Source of the DNA: Methylovirgula sp. 4M-Z18 | GTDB taxonomy: Bacteria > Pseudomonadota > Alphaproteobacteria > Rhizobiales > Beijerinckiaceae | NCBI RefSeq assembly: GCF_037890675.1 | Contig: NZ_CP149574.1 | Location: 1,488,001 to 1,552,000, forward strand | DNA length: 64,000 bases | Reading direction: 5' to 3' | Part shown: piece by piece, positions 7,257-15,269 of the stretch | Layout: the number at the start of each line of letters is the position of its first letter | How positions within the stretch are numbered: the stretch's first letter is position 1 | The notes under the pieces: model-generated | Seen by the model: only the letters and a program-made list of their open reading frames with translations | What the model was told of the DNA's origin: nothing | Databases searched by the model: none | Position numbers and translations under genes: made by a program

Positions 7257-7944
7257 GAACAACTTAGCCCGCGCCATGGCCGCCAAGGGGCTGACCGATA
7301 CCGGTCTCGCCAGGCTGGTCGATAAAGCGCAAGCGCAGATTTGGCGCTTGCGCACCGGTAACCGCCCTCTCACCAAGGCGTGGGCGGAACTGCTTGCGCC
7401 GCATCTGGGCCTAAGCCCGCAAGCGCTTTTGTTCGACGACAATGAACCGCTGCCCGCGCCGCCGGGCGCGACCGTTCACGCGCTGCGCGAGGATGGTCCG
7501 CCGCTGCCGCGCCCGCTGCAACGGCTCGAATGGCCGGAATTCAGTGATGATCGCCTGCCCGTGCTCGGCAAGGCTGTGGGGGGCAGCGACGGAAAATTCA
7601 TGTTCAATGGCGAACCGATCGAATATGTCAGCCGCCCGCCGAGCTTGCGCAACGTGACCACCGCCTATTGCGTCTATGTTGACGGTGAGTCGATGGAGCC
7701 GCGCTATTTTGCCGGCGAACTCGTCTATGTGCACACCGGGCGCCCGCCGCGCGCTAGGGAATTCGTGGTGGTGGAGTTGCACCCCGAACAGAACGGCGAC
7801 CCAGCCTCGGGCTATGTGAAGCAGTTCCAGCGCTGGGCCGGCGAATATTTGATCCTGAGCCAGTTGAACCCCGTCAAGGAGATCAAGATTGCGAAGGCGC
7901 GCGTGAAAGGGCTGCACCCGATCGTGGGAAGCTTTTCCGCGTGA
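7249..7944 (+). CDS. Phage-type repressor: helix-turn-helix plus S24 (LexA-like) domain
   Basis: The 231-residue protein has a helix-turn-helix near residues 15-40 (DTGLARLVDKAQAQIWRLR). Its C-terminal S24 domain has the catalytic-type Ser148 in GESMEP and Lys191 in GYVKQF. CI/LexA relatives of this layout repress lytic genes and can self-cleave after DNA damage. A clear Ala-Gly cleavage site upstream was not found, although KAVGG at 108-112 is in the right area. It faces the leftward genes at 7088, and the same inverted repeat occurs at its own start and at 5644-5658. It very likely governs both. ATG codons at 7249 and 7255 are both possible starts. Confidence 0.8.
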   Translation: MGMNNLARAMAAKGLTDTGLARLVDKAQAQIWRLRTGNRPLTKAWAELLAPHLGLSPQALLFDDNEPLPAPPGATVHALREDGPPLPRPLQRLEWPEFSDDRLPVLGKAVGGSDGKFMFNGEPIEYVSRPPSLRNVTTAYCVYVDGESMEPRYFAGELVYVHTGRPPRAREFVVVELHPEQNGDPASGYVKQFQRWAGEYLILSQLNPVKEIKIAKARVKGLHPIVGSFSA

Positions 7945-8034
7945 GGGCGCTATGACGTGCTCGCTGGCTGCGATCGCGCCGCACCAAGCATGTGCAGAAC
8001 CCGATGTGGCCCATCCCATCCACCCGCGTCCCTG

Positions 8035-9213
8035 TCACGCACCACCCATAATCCGCTTCATAAACGCATCGAACAGCGGTACGGTGAAGGCCGTGTCGCC
8101 ATGGGCGGGGCTATAGGCCATGCCTTTGGCGATGAGGTTTGCGCGCACCGGCGCGACGGTCGAAACTTTTTTGCCCAGCCTGTCGGCGATGTCGCCGGAG
8201 CGGTGTGCGCCGGGGCCGAGTGCGGCCATGGCTTGAAGATATTGCTTTTCCGACGGGGTCAGGCGATCGAAGCGCACGCGGAAGAAGCTTGCGTCGAGTT
8301 CGGCGAGCGCGAGCACGGTTGCAAGTTTCGCGTCCTTCCCGCGGATGGGCGATCGCGCGGCAATGTCCCACGCGTGCTTGCCCCATTCCTGCAGAAAATA
8401 CGGATAGCCTTGTGTCTGTGCGAGAATCTCGACGAGCGCTGCATCGTCGTAAGTCGCGCCCTCTTTGGCCGCCGGCACGGTGAGCGCCGTGCGCGCTGCT
8501 GCGTCGTCGAGCGGGCCGAGCTCGTAGAATTCGAACAGGCGTTCGGCATAGGATTTGGCACGGCCCATTTGTCCGGCGAGCTGCGGCAGACCGGCGGCGA
8601 CCATGGTGAGCGGCAATTGGTCTTGCGCGACGCTGTGCAGCGCGGTGATCAGCGCGGCAAGCTGCCGCTCGGCGACATATTGCAGTTCGTCGAGATAGAG
8701 CACGACGGCGAGCTCGCGCTTCTTCGCCGCCTGGCCGATGGTTTTGAACAGATCGGCGAGATCGAAATCCAAATCGCCGCTGTCGGCGAGCCCGGGCTTG
8801 GGCGCGACATCCATCGCGATTTCGATGTCGTGAAACTTCACCTTGAACGCGCGAGCAAAGCCTGCGAGGGCTTTCATTGCGACCTCGAAGGCCGCGCGCC
8901 CGGCGCTCATCGCGCTCAGGCGCACCAGCGCGGCGCGCAAGGCGGGAATGAGCACGCCGGGCAATGAACGGCCCTCCGGCGCCTCGACCGCGACGCTGGC
9001 AAAGCCGCGCGCCTCGGCGTCGAGCCGGATGCGGTTCAGCAGCACGGTTTTACCCACCCCGCGCAGGCCATATAGAATGAAGCTGCGCGCCGCGCGCCCG
9101 GCGCGGATGCGGTCGAGCGCGATTTCGGCGCGGGTGACGAGTTCGCCCCGGCCAGCGAGCTCAAGCGGCTGGCTGCCGGCGCCGGGTGAATAGGGATTGC
9201 GGCGGGGATCCAT
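8035..9213 (-). CDS. AAA+ ATPase of the Orc1/Cdc6-like (AAA_16) type
   Basis: The 392-residue protein has Walker A GLRGVGKT near residue 50 and Walker B VVLYLDEL near residue 168. An Arg-containing helical lid follows, and a C-terminal region (LTPSEKQYLQAMAALG...RLGKKVSTVAPVRANLIAKG) looks like a winged helix. Such stand-alone ATPases resemble archaeal Orc1/Cdc6 or STAND-type proteins and may bind DNA. No partner gene is adjacent; the repressor gene converges on it from the left. The role is unknown, and defence or mobile-element roles are possible but unsupported. Confidence 0.75.
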   Translation of the reverse strand: MDPRRNPYSPGAGSQPLELAGRGELVTRAEIALDRIRAGRAARSFILYGLRGVGKTVLLNRIRLDAEARGFASVAVEAPEGRSLPGVLIPALRAALVRLSAMSAGRAAFEVAMKALAGFARAFKVKFHDIEIAMDVAPKPGLADSGDLDFDLADLFKTIGQAAKKRELAVVLYLDELQYVAERQLAALITALHSVAQDQLPLTMVAAGLPQLAGQMGRAKSYAERLFEFYELGPLDDAAARTALTVPAAKEGATYDDAALVEILAQTQGYPYFLQEWGKHAWDIAARSPIRGKDAKLATVLALAELDASFFRVRFDRLTPSEKQYLQAMAALGPGAHRSGDIADRLGKKVSTVAPVRANLIAKGMAYSPAHGDTAFTVPLFDAFMKRIMGGA

Positions 9214-9403
9214 ATCGAGGGATCTTAGGGCAAGTTAGCGGAATTTGCTAATCCGGCGGAGGACGGGGATAAAAATCGAAGCGGTATTTTGAGGGAGATT
9301 AGGGGAGGTTATGATTTTTTGATAATCTTGAGTAAGATGGGTTGACGGCTCCCTTCTTCCCGCCTTCAAACAAGGCCTGCCCGGGTTGAACATTTTTGAT
9401 GCG

Positions 9404-9425
9404 GAACTCGGGCAAGCCCGAGTTC
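9404..9425. repeat. GAACTCGGGC-AA-GCCCGAGTTC palindrome
   Basis: This is a perfect 10-bp inverted repeat with a two-base centre. Related units occur at 51622-51715 between the ABC transporter genes. It belongs to a third dispersed family. The wider gap 9214-9682 holds only this, the composite repeat at 9475-9599 and the palindrome at 9643-9674. Confidence 0.6.
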
Positions 9426-9474
9426 TGTCGCAGAGAAGGGTTTGTCCGACGCCCCGCACATGATGGTCATCCTG

Positions 9475-9599
9475 TCATCCCTGGCCTGACCCGGGACCCA
9501 GGGCCACGCACTCTGCGACTCTCCCTTGGCACGGCAAGGCAGGCCCTCTCCTGTGCCATAGCGGCGGCGGCCCTGGGTCCCGGGTCAGGCCAGGGATGA
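9475..9599. repeat. Composite intergenic repeat with 31-bp perfect inverted arms
   Basis: The left arm 9475-9505 (TCATCCCTGGCCTGACC...) is repeated perfectly inverted at 9569-9599, around 63 bases of GC-rich spacer. This is the cleanest copy of a family found in at least five places in the window. As RNA it would fold into a very stable long hairpin. Confidence 0.8.
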
Positions 9600-9642
9600 C
9601 ACATGTGGCGCAACAAGATCGCTGCCAAAGAGGTTAGGCGTT

Positions 9643-9674
9643 CCCTTCTCCCGCGCTGTCGCGCGGGAGAAGGG
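9643..9674. repeat. CCCTTCTCCCGCGC palindrome
   Basis: This is the best-conserved copy of the family, with arms CCCTTCTCCCGCGC and GCGCGGGAGAAGGG around a short centre. It lies just past the stop of the small gene at 9683-9871 and could end its transcript. Confidence 0.7.
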
Positions 9675-9682
9675 CTCCGCCC

Positions 9683-9871
9683 CTAATGCGTCACGCCGGT
9701 GGCGAAACTGGCGGCGCCGCGGGCGATCAGCAGGTCGAGCTTGCGCTCCATATCCTCGATTCGCGCCTCGATTTCGGCGAGCCTGTCGCGGTCCGAGCGG
9801 TCCATCGGCTTGATGTTGGACTGAGTTTCGGTGGTTGCCGGCATTTGCGGCATGTCCTGGAACTGGGTCAT
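9683..9871 (-). CDS. Small hypothetical protein with a C-terminal coiled coil
   Basis: This is a 62-residue protein from the ATG at 9871 (MTQFQDMPQMP...), preceded by GAGAGG at good distance. The first third is Pro/Gln/Thr-rich. The rest (DRDRLAEIEARIEDMERKLD) has heptad spacing typical of a short coiled coil. There is no signal peptide. It is unrecognised. The longer frame to 9919 lacks a good start. Confidence 0.5.
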   Translation of the reverse strand: MTQFQDMPQMPATTETQSNIKPMDRSDRDRLAEIEARIEDMERKLDLLIARGAASFATGVTH

Positions 9872-9967
9872 CGCTTGCACCTCTCTATCGTGAAACGATA
9901 TTTTTATAAGTATGGACATAAAATAGCGTCTTTGTTGCGCACTTCCTGTGTCCGCAATTAGGAAAAT

Positions 9968-10684
9968 CTACAGTTTATGGCAGCGGATTGGGGAGGTGCG
10001 CTCGCCTAACCGCAGCGGCCAGGTGACGCCGAAGCTGAAAGGGGCCCAGAAGGCGTGGCGCAGGCCCGCCACCGCGAGGGCGTCGCCAGCCCAGACATTG
10101 CAGGTGTTCCACGGGCTGTAATTGCCCTTGGCTGCATAGAACACGCCGCCGTCGGTCGCGGGTGCATCGAGCACGCGTGGCCTGCCGTCGGTGCCGGTGT
10201 CCAGCGCGGCCAGCACGAAGCGCGACAACGAATCGTGGCCCGCCCGGTCGACGGTCAAGCGCTGGCAGGCGCTGGGGTTTGGCTTGGCGACGAGGCGCGT
10301 GTGCAGGGTCGCTGGGCCGCGCCCGCTTAGTGCGTCGATCACTTTGGCGGCGGTCAAGTCGCCCCAGTTCGGTGTGTCGTGATAAAAGCCGTAATCGCCC
10401 CAGCCGATGGCGATATAGCCATCCGCCGGCGCACCTGACGCCACCGCCGGCAGTAACACCCGCCAGTCGCGCGCCTCCGTCTTGACCGGCAGCACCAAGT
10501 CGGCATGGACCGGCGTCGCGCAGACGAAAGCCGGTGCATCACCCTCGATCGGATATTGCGCCCGCCCGGGCTGCGGCATCAGCGCGCAGCCAAGCGCGAA
10601 GCCCGCATAAATGGCCAGAAGCGCGACGACCAGCACGACGAGACGCAAAATTGTTCGCAAAAGAAAACTAAAGAAGCGAACCAT
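9968..10684 (-). CDS. DUF2459 / TIGR02117-type membrane-anchored protein
   Basis: This is a 238-residue protein from the ATG at 10684 (MVRFFSFLLRTILRL). One N-terminal membrane segment (about residues 8-35) is followed by a periplasmic-looking domain. That domain carries IAIGWGDYGFYHDTPNWGDL and a C-terminal YSPWNTCNVWAGDAL, patterns of the TIGR02117/DUF2459 family. The biochemical role of the family is not established, as far as I know. It is transcribed away from the gene at 10834. Confidence 0.65.
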   Translation of the reverse strand: MVRFFSFLLRTILRLVVLVVALLAIYAGFALGCALMPQPGRAQYPIEGDAPAFVCATPVHADLVLPVKTEARDWRVLLPAVASGAPADGYIAIGWGDYGFYHDTPNWGDLTAAKVIDALSGRGPATLHTRLVAKPNPSACQRLTVDRAGHDSLSRFVLAALDTGTDGRPRVLDAPATDGGVFYAAKGNYSPWNTCNVWAGDALAVAGLRHAFWAPFSFGVTWPLRLGERTSPIRCHKL

Positions 10685-10833
10685 GCCAAAACCCTTAGGC
10701 AGCTTTGCAGCATTTGTGGGGCAGGTTTGCGTGCGGCGCAAGCGGAAGTTGAGTGCGCGATATCATGCCTCGGGTTTGCCCCGTTTGCCGGATAATGCGC
10801 GGCGCTTGATACTCTGAGTCCGACGCCCCCAGC

Positions 10834-11598
10834 ATGATCGCTCCGCTCCGTCTCCTGTTTCTTACCGCGCTCGTACTCTGCGGCTTCGCATCCTTCGCGC
10901 GGGCCGAGGACTTCGGGCCAAAGGATGTGGCTTTTGCCGTGCTGGGCGTGCCGTTGCACGTGCCGGTCCGCGGCACTTATATGTCTGAGCCAGAAGACGG
11001 CAATCTCAATGTGACGATCGTGGCACATGGCGATCTGCAAGCGGTGCAGGCGCATGCGTTGGAACTGGCGCGGGCCTTGCGCATGCCGCCCCCTGGCTGC
11101 GGCCACAAGACGCTGAATGCGACGCTGACACAGGTGACCGCTGCGCGCATCGTGGCGGATGGCGCGGTGGCGCGGGTCGAGATTTCCGGCGATGCGTCCG
11201 TCGCCCTCTGCAAAAAGATTCTCGGCCTCAAGGTCGAAGGCATACTCGATCGGCAAAAGGTGAGCATGACGGCGCCGGTCGAGCTTTACCTACGCGATCC
11301 GAACACGATTGGCTTGCGCCTTGCCGGCCGCGCGAGTCTGCAGACGGGGCAGGGGCCCCTCGGCGACGCCGTGCGCGATTTCGAGGGTAATCTCAACGAC
11401 CTGCTGACCAAGCGGTTGCAAAGCGCGCTCGACGCTAAGGCGGCCCACGCCAATCTGCCGACGCTGCCGGGCGTCGACCTTGCCATCGACCACGCGCGTT
11501 TCGCGGCAGAGGGCGATAGGCTTACAGTCGAGGTGCAGGCGCACGGCACGATGAGTCAGTTGGCCTTCGCGGCGCTGCGGATGTTTTTCAAGCCGTGA
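10834..11598 (+). CDS. Secreted hypothetical protein
   Basis: The 254-residue protein begins with a classical signal peptide (MIAPLRLLFLTALVLCGFASFARA, cut after ARA). The mature part is mixed alpha/beta with three Cys residues and a repeated beta pattern around LHVPVRGTYM and VDLAIDHARF. I do not recognise the family. It is followed 28 bases later by the methyltransferase-like gene, so the two may be co-transcribed. It is probably periplasmic. Confidence 0.6.
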   Translation: MIAPLRLLFLTALVLCGFASFARAEDFGPKDVAFAVLGVPLHVPVRGTYMSEPEDGNLNVTIVAHGDLQAVQAHALELARALRMPPPGCGHKTLNATLTQVTAARIVADGAVARVEISGDASVALCKKILGLKVEGILDRQKVSMTAPVELYLRDPNTIGLRLAGRASLQTGQGPLGDAVRDFEGNLNDLLTKRLQSALDAKAAHANLPTLPGVDLAIDHARFAAEGDRLTVEVQAHGTMSQLAFAALRMFFKP

Positions 11599-11626
11599 GA
11601 GAGGGCGGCGCGACAGGGAGATGCAC

Positions 11627-12124
11627 ATGCAACGGCTTTGGGCATCGTTGGGATCGATTGTCTTTCTTGTCCTTGCGCCGGGCACGGTGGCTGGGCTTGT
11701 GCCATGGTGGATCGCTGATTGGCGCCTGGGCAGCGATGATTTCTTGCATCGCGGTATGGGTACGGCGCTGATCGCGCTTGGCCTTGCGCCGCTGCTTGCC
11801 TCGTTTGCGCGCTTCGCTTGGCAAGGGCTCGGCACGCCCGCGCCCGTCGCGCCGCCGCAGCACCTTGTGGTGACGGGCTGCTATCGCCATGTGCGCAACC
11901 CGATGTACGTCGCCGTCGCGACGCCGCTGATCGGCGAAGCGCTTCTATTTGCCAGCGTTGGCATCTTCGCCTTCGCATTGATCTTTCTGATCGCGACGCA
12001 TCTGTTCGTGATTTTTTACGAGGAGCCGACGCTGCGGGAAAAATTCGGCGATAGATACATGAACTATCGTGCGCATGTCCCAAGATGGTGGCCCCTTGTC
12101 ACGCCGTGGCAGGGTGGCGGATGA
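11627..12124 (+). CDS. Isoprenylcysteine carboxyl methyltransferase-family membrane protein
   Basis: This is a 165-residue integral membrane protein with four hydrophobic stretches. The C-terminal family signature is present: GCYRHVRNPMYVA, then a hydrophobic segment and YEEPTLREKFGDRYMNYRAHVPRWWP. This ICMT/PEMT-like signature binds S-adenosylmethionine. Bacterial members methylate undefined small or lipid substrates. The ATG at 11627 is preferred to 11621, because AGGGAG (11615-11620) abuts the first ATG. It is likely co-transcribed with the upstream secreted protein. Confidence 0.72.
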   Translation: MQRLWASLGSIVFLVLAPGTVAGLVPWWIADWRLGSDDFLHRGMGTALIALGLAPLLASFARFAWQGLGTPAPVAPPQHLVVTGCYRHVRNPMYVAVATPLIGEALLFASVGIFAFALIFLIATHLFVIFYEEPTLREKFGDRYMNYRAHVPRWWPLVTPWQGGG

Positions 12125-12169
12125 GGGAGGGCGGGCGTCATTGGTTACGATATTGCAACGCCACAAATG

Positions 12170-12296
12170 TCATCCCGGGCTTGATCCGAATCCAGGGCCA
12201 CCGCCGCAATGATGCGAGATGGGCCTGTATCGCAGGTTCAACGATGATTCGCCCCGCTGCGCGAATCCTGTCGCCTGGGTCAAGCCCAGGATGGCA
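12170..12296. repeat. Composite ~125-bp intergenic repeat
   Basis: The left arm TCATCCCGGGCTTGATCC and right arm CCTGGGTCAAGCCCAGGATG surround a spacer. It is the same family as 9475-9599. It fills most of the 300-base gap before the caspase-fold gene. Confidence 0.65.
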
Positions 12297-12424
12297 CGAG
12301 GGCTTCAGCTGCAATGCAGCAAACTGTCCCGCGCCCCCTTACATATTTTCGTCAAAATTCATTCAGACATCATTCAGCCCGCAAATTGTGTGATGTATTG
12401 AACACGAAGCCGTAGGGGTGAAGC

Positions 12425-14506
12425 ATGAGAATATGGAGCAAATGGGCGGCGTCCGCGCTCACCCTCATCGCGTTGCAGGCTGGCGTCGTGCGCGCGCAGG
12501 CGCCGGAGCCGCGTCTTGCTTTGGTGATCGGCGAGAGCGCCTATCCGCAAAACGCGCTTCCTACAGCGGCAAATGACGCCGGCCTCATCGCCTCGACCTT
12601 GAGCGCGGAAGGCTTCGACGTCACCGGCGCGCGCGATCTCGACGACGAATCCTTGCGCAAATCGCTCCGCGAGTTTCTCGACAAGGCCGCTGCCGCCGGA
12701 CCGAATGCGGTTGTGTTCGTTTATATAGCGGGGCAGGGGCTGCAGCTCGAAGGCGAGAATTATCTCGTGCCGGTTGGCGCTTCGATTGCGCGCGATACCG
12801 ATGTTCCGGCCAATGCCTATCGCCTCTCGGATTTTACCCGCGCGCTCGATGGAATCCCGCTGAAAGCCCGCATCGTCGTGCTCGATGCGGCACACGCCAA
12901 TAATTTCGCCAAGGGTGGCCAGCCGATCGCCGCGGGCCTTGCCATCACCGATCCAGCGCCGGGCTCGCTCATCGCCTACAATGCTACGCCCGATACGGTG
13001 GCGCCAGACCAGAGCGGCACCTATGGCGTCTATGCGCAAGCGCTCAACGAAATGCTACACCAGGCTGGCATGCCGCTCGACGAAGTCTTCAACGACACGC
13101 GCCTCAGGGTCAACGAGCTCAGCAAGGGCGCGCTGACGCCCTGGGATGCTGATAAGGTCACCGTGCCTTTCGTCTTCCTGGAGCGCGGCTCGGGCGCGCC
13201 GGTGGCCGCGGTCTCGGACGAGCAGCGCCAGGCCTACGACACGCAGCCGATCAGCCAGTTCTCGGCCGACGACGCCTATTATGCCGCGCTCGACCGCGAC
13301 ACGATCGATGCCTATCAGGATTTCCTCGTCGCTTTCCCCAATGCACCGCAGGCCGGGCGCGTGCGCGTGCTGCTCGCCGTGCGGCGCGAGGCGGTGACCT
13401 GGCGCATCACCTATCGCACCGATAGGCCGAACGCGTACTGGTCCTATCTGCGGCGCTATCCCAGCGGGCCGCATGCGTGGGATGCGCACCGGCGCCTCGG
13501 CGAATTGCGCGCCGAGCTCACCCCGCCCGAGACGTTCGACTTCATCCGATATGACGTGCCGCCGCCGCCGCCCGAGGAAATCGTGATCATCAACCGGCCG
13601 GTGTTGATATTCGAGGCCGACGGCCCGCCGCCGCCTCCGCCCCCTCGCTATTTCATCGAGCCCGGCCCGCGCGAAGTGGTCGCGCCGCCGCCGCCGGAAC
13701 CGGGCGCCGGCCGCTATATCTTGCCGCTGCTGCCGGCGGCCGCTGCGATCGCCACTATTCCGCTGTGGGCGCATGTGCCGAAAGGCGTGCCAGAGCCGCG
13801 CCGCGCCGAAGGGGCGCCGCTCGTCCGCCCGCCAGGTGTGGTGCAGCAAAATCCCGCTGGCCCGCCGCCCGTCCAGCCCCCGCCCGGCAAGCCGCCCGTA
13901 GCGCCCGGCGCACCCCAGCCGCTGCCGCCGCAACCGGGCGCGCCTTCGCCCCGCCAGCACGTGCTGCCGACACCCGGCGTCCCAGGCGTCCGCACCTTGC
14001 CGCAGCCGGGCGTGCCCCAGCCAGGTGTGCCCGGCGTCCGTACCTTGCCGCAGGCGGGTGCCCCCCAGCCCGGCGTGCCCGGTGTTCGCCGGAGGCTGCC
14101 GCCCGGTGCGCCGGGAGCGCCGGCCGCTGAGGGCCTGCCGGGCGTGCGGCTCGCGCCTGGCCAGCAGTTGGCACCCGGTTCGCAGCCGGTGCCGGGTTCG
14201 CAGCCGGCGCCCGGCCAGCAGCCCGCTCACGTGATGCCGGCTGCGCCAGCCCCGCAGGTGCATGTGCCGCCGGTGCTGCCGCCTGCTGCGCCGGTTCATG
14301 TTGCGCCGCCTGCCGCACCTGTTCATGTGGTGCCGCCGCCGGCGCCGCAAGTGCACGTGCCGCCGCCCGCCGCACCGATCCGTGTTGCGCCGCATCCCGC
14401 GCCCGTGCCCCCCGCTGACCCCGCAGCCCGTGCGCCCGGCGGTCATCCGCCGCAAGGCGGCCCCGAGCGCCGCTGCGGCCATCCAGGCGAACCGCCGTGC
14501 CACTAG
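12425..14506 (+). CDS. Secreted caspase-fold protein with both catalytic residues lost
   Basis: This 693-residue protein has a signal peptide (to about residue 25) and a peptidase C14-like domain at about 30-250. In active bacterial relatives the core motifs read SGHG (His) and LDACR (Cys). Here they read IAGQGLQ and VVLDAAHAN, so His is Gln and Cys is Ala. The surrounding fold is kept (GENYLVPVGA, residues 114-123), so it is a pseudoenzyme rather than a decayed gene. Residues 250-360 are helical and repeat-like. From about 380 on it is extremely Pro-rich, with VPGVRTLPQ-type repeats and VHVPP/VHVAPP repeats, suggesting a cell-envelope stalk. There is no operon partner. Confidence 0.78.
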   Translation: MRIWSKWAASALTLIALQAGVVRAQAPEPRLALVIGESAYPQNALPTAANDAGLIASTLSAEGFDVTGARDLDDESLRKSLREFLDKAAAAGPNAVVFVYIAGQGLQLEGENYLVPVGASIARDTDVPANAYRLSDFTRALDGIPLKARIVVLDAAHANNFAKGGQPIAAGLAITDPAPGSLIAYNATPDTVAPDQSGTYGVYAQALNEMLHQAGMPLDEVFNDTRLRVNELSKGALTPWDADKVTVPFVFLERGSGAPVAAVSDEQRQAYDTQPISQFSADDAYYAALDRDTIDAYQDFLVAFPNAPQAGRVRVLLAVRREAVTWRITYRTDRPNAYWSYLRRYPSGPHAWDAHRRLGELRAELTPPETFDFIRYDVPPPPPEEIVIINRPVLIFEADGPPPPPPPRYFIEPGPREVVAPPPPEPGAGRYILPLLPAAAAIATIPLWAHVPKGVPEPRRAEGAPLVRPPGVVQQNPAGPPPVQPPPGKPPVAPGAPQPLPPQPGAPSPRQHVLPTPGVPGVRTLPQPGVPQPGVPGVRTLPQAGAPQPGVPGVRRRLPPGAPGAPAAEGLPGVRLAPGQQLAPGSQPVPGSQPAPGQQPAHVMPAAPAPQVHVPPVLPPAAPVHVAPPAAPVHVVPPPAPQVHVPPPAAPIRVAPHPAPVPPADPAARAPGGHPPQGGPERRCGHPGEPPCH

Positions 14507-14560
14507 GCGGCGAGCGGCAGCCGGCGGTCGGGCTCCCACGGTCCCGGCTGCCGGCTGTTT

Positions 14561-14591
14561 CCTTCTCCCACCGCTGCGCGGTGGGAGAAGG
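14561..14591. terminator. Hairpin after the caspase-fold gene (CCTTCTCCC family)
   Basis: CCTTCTCCCACCGC-TGC-GCGGTGGGAGAAGG is a perfect 14-bp stem with a three-base loop, followed by GAAAATAT. It belongs to the dispersed CCCTTCTCC repeat family and probably also ends transcription here. Confidence 0.6.
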
Positions 14592-14648
14592 AAAATATCT
14601 ATATTTCAATGGATTGATTTTTTTGTTTCCTATACGTTCATTTTTTGT

Positions 14649-14676
14649 TTGACACGCTGGTGAAAATCGCTATAGT
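14649..14676 (+). promoter_or_regulatory. Strong promoter ahead of the terminase operon
   Basis: TTGACA (14649-14654), a 16-base spacer and TATAGT (14671-14676) are close to consensus. Transcription would start near 14683, followed at once by a terminator at 14710-14741 and then the terminase genes. This is the only strong promoter seen at the head of the structural cluster. Confidence 0.65.
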
Positions 14677-14709
14677 GCAGATATTCACAATTCATAAATG
14701 TGTCCGGCC

Positions 14710-14741
14710 CCCGGCGCTGCCCCGCAGCGGCTGGGTTTTTT
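14710..14741 (+). terminator. Leader terminator between the late promoter and terminase genes
   Basis: A GC-rich stem of about 11 pairs (14710-14720 with 14724-14735, loop CCC, one bulged G) is followed by six Ts (14736-14741). Transcripts from the promoter at 14649 would end after about 60 bases unless antiterminated. The layout recalls lambda pR'-tR', where Q protein allows read-through into the late genes. Confidence 0.65.
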
Positions 14742-14813
14742 GTGCCAAGAGATTTGCTGCCGCCTACGTGAAGCTTTCTCGCTCGCCGGTACTTGATGCC
14801 CGCAAGGACCCCC

Positions 14814-15269
14814 ATGCCGACCTACCACCCTTACCGCTCGGACTTCGCCGAAAAGGCCCGGACGCATTGTCGGCTGGGAGCGGCGCCGGAGGATTTGGCG
14901 GATTTGTTCGGTGTCGATGTCGTCACGATTTTCCGCTGGCAGATCACCATCCCCTCCTTTGCCCGTGCGCTGAAACACGGGCGCGAGGAGGCGGATGACA
15001 TGGTCGAGCAGGCCCTGTTCCGCAAGGCCATCGGCTGTTCGCATCCGGCGGTGAAGATATTCATCGACACCAAGACGCGCGAGCCGAAATTCGAATCCTA
15101 TATCGAGCATCATCCGCCGGACACGGCGGCCTGCCAGTTCTGGCTGAAACACCGCCGGCCCGAAAGCTGGCGCGAGCCGCGCGACGCGTTCGATCTCGAT
15201 GCTGCGATGGCGGGCGACGCGATCCCTGTGGAGGCCGATGAGCCTGGTCCCGACAAGCCGATCCTCTGA
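14814..15269 (+). CDS. Terminase small subunit-like protein
   Basis: The 151-residue protein starts at the ATG at 14814, with AAGGA six bases upstream. The N-terminal half is helix-turn-helix-like (AAPEDLADLFGVDVVTIFRWQ), followed by helices and SPHYIEHHPPD-type acidic loops as in small terminases. These bind phage DNA and recruit the large subunit. Its last 32 bases overlap the large subunit start at 15238, which is standard phage packing. The assignment rests on position plus the helix-turn-helix. Confidence 0.75.
   Translation: MPTYHPYRSDFAEKARTHCRLGAAPEDLADLFGVDVVTIFRWQITIPSFARALKHGREEADDMVEQALFRKAIGCSHPAVKIFIDTKTREPKFESYIEHHPPDTAACQFWLKHRRPESWREPRDAFDLDAAMAGDAIPVEADEPGPDKPIL

Noticed and set aside
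9475-9599. Possible CRISPR or attachment-site repeats among the recurrent palindromes.
   Set aside because: The copies are scattered single or paired inverted arms, not regularly spaced direct repeats with spacers, and no cas gene is present.
13055-14609. Long minus-strand frames opposite the proline-rich region.
   Set aside because: They are low-complexity Arg/Gly products forced by the Pro/Ala codons of the caspase-fold protein.
14640-14745. A tRNA or attachment-site tRNA fragment at the left end of the structural cluster.
   Set aside because: The GC-rich fold ends in six Ts and lacks cloverleaf features such as a T-loop GTTCGA. It reads as a terminator.
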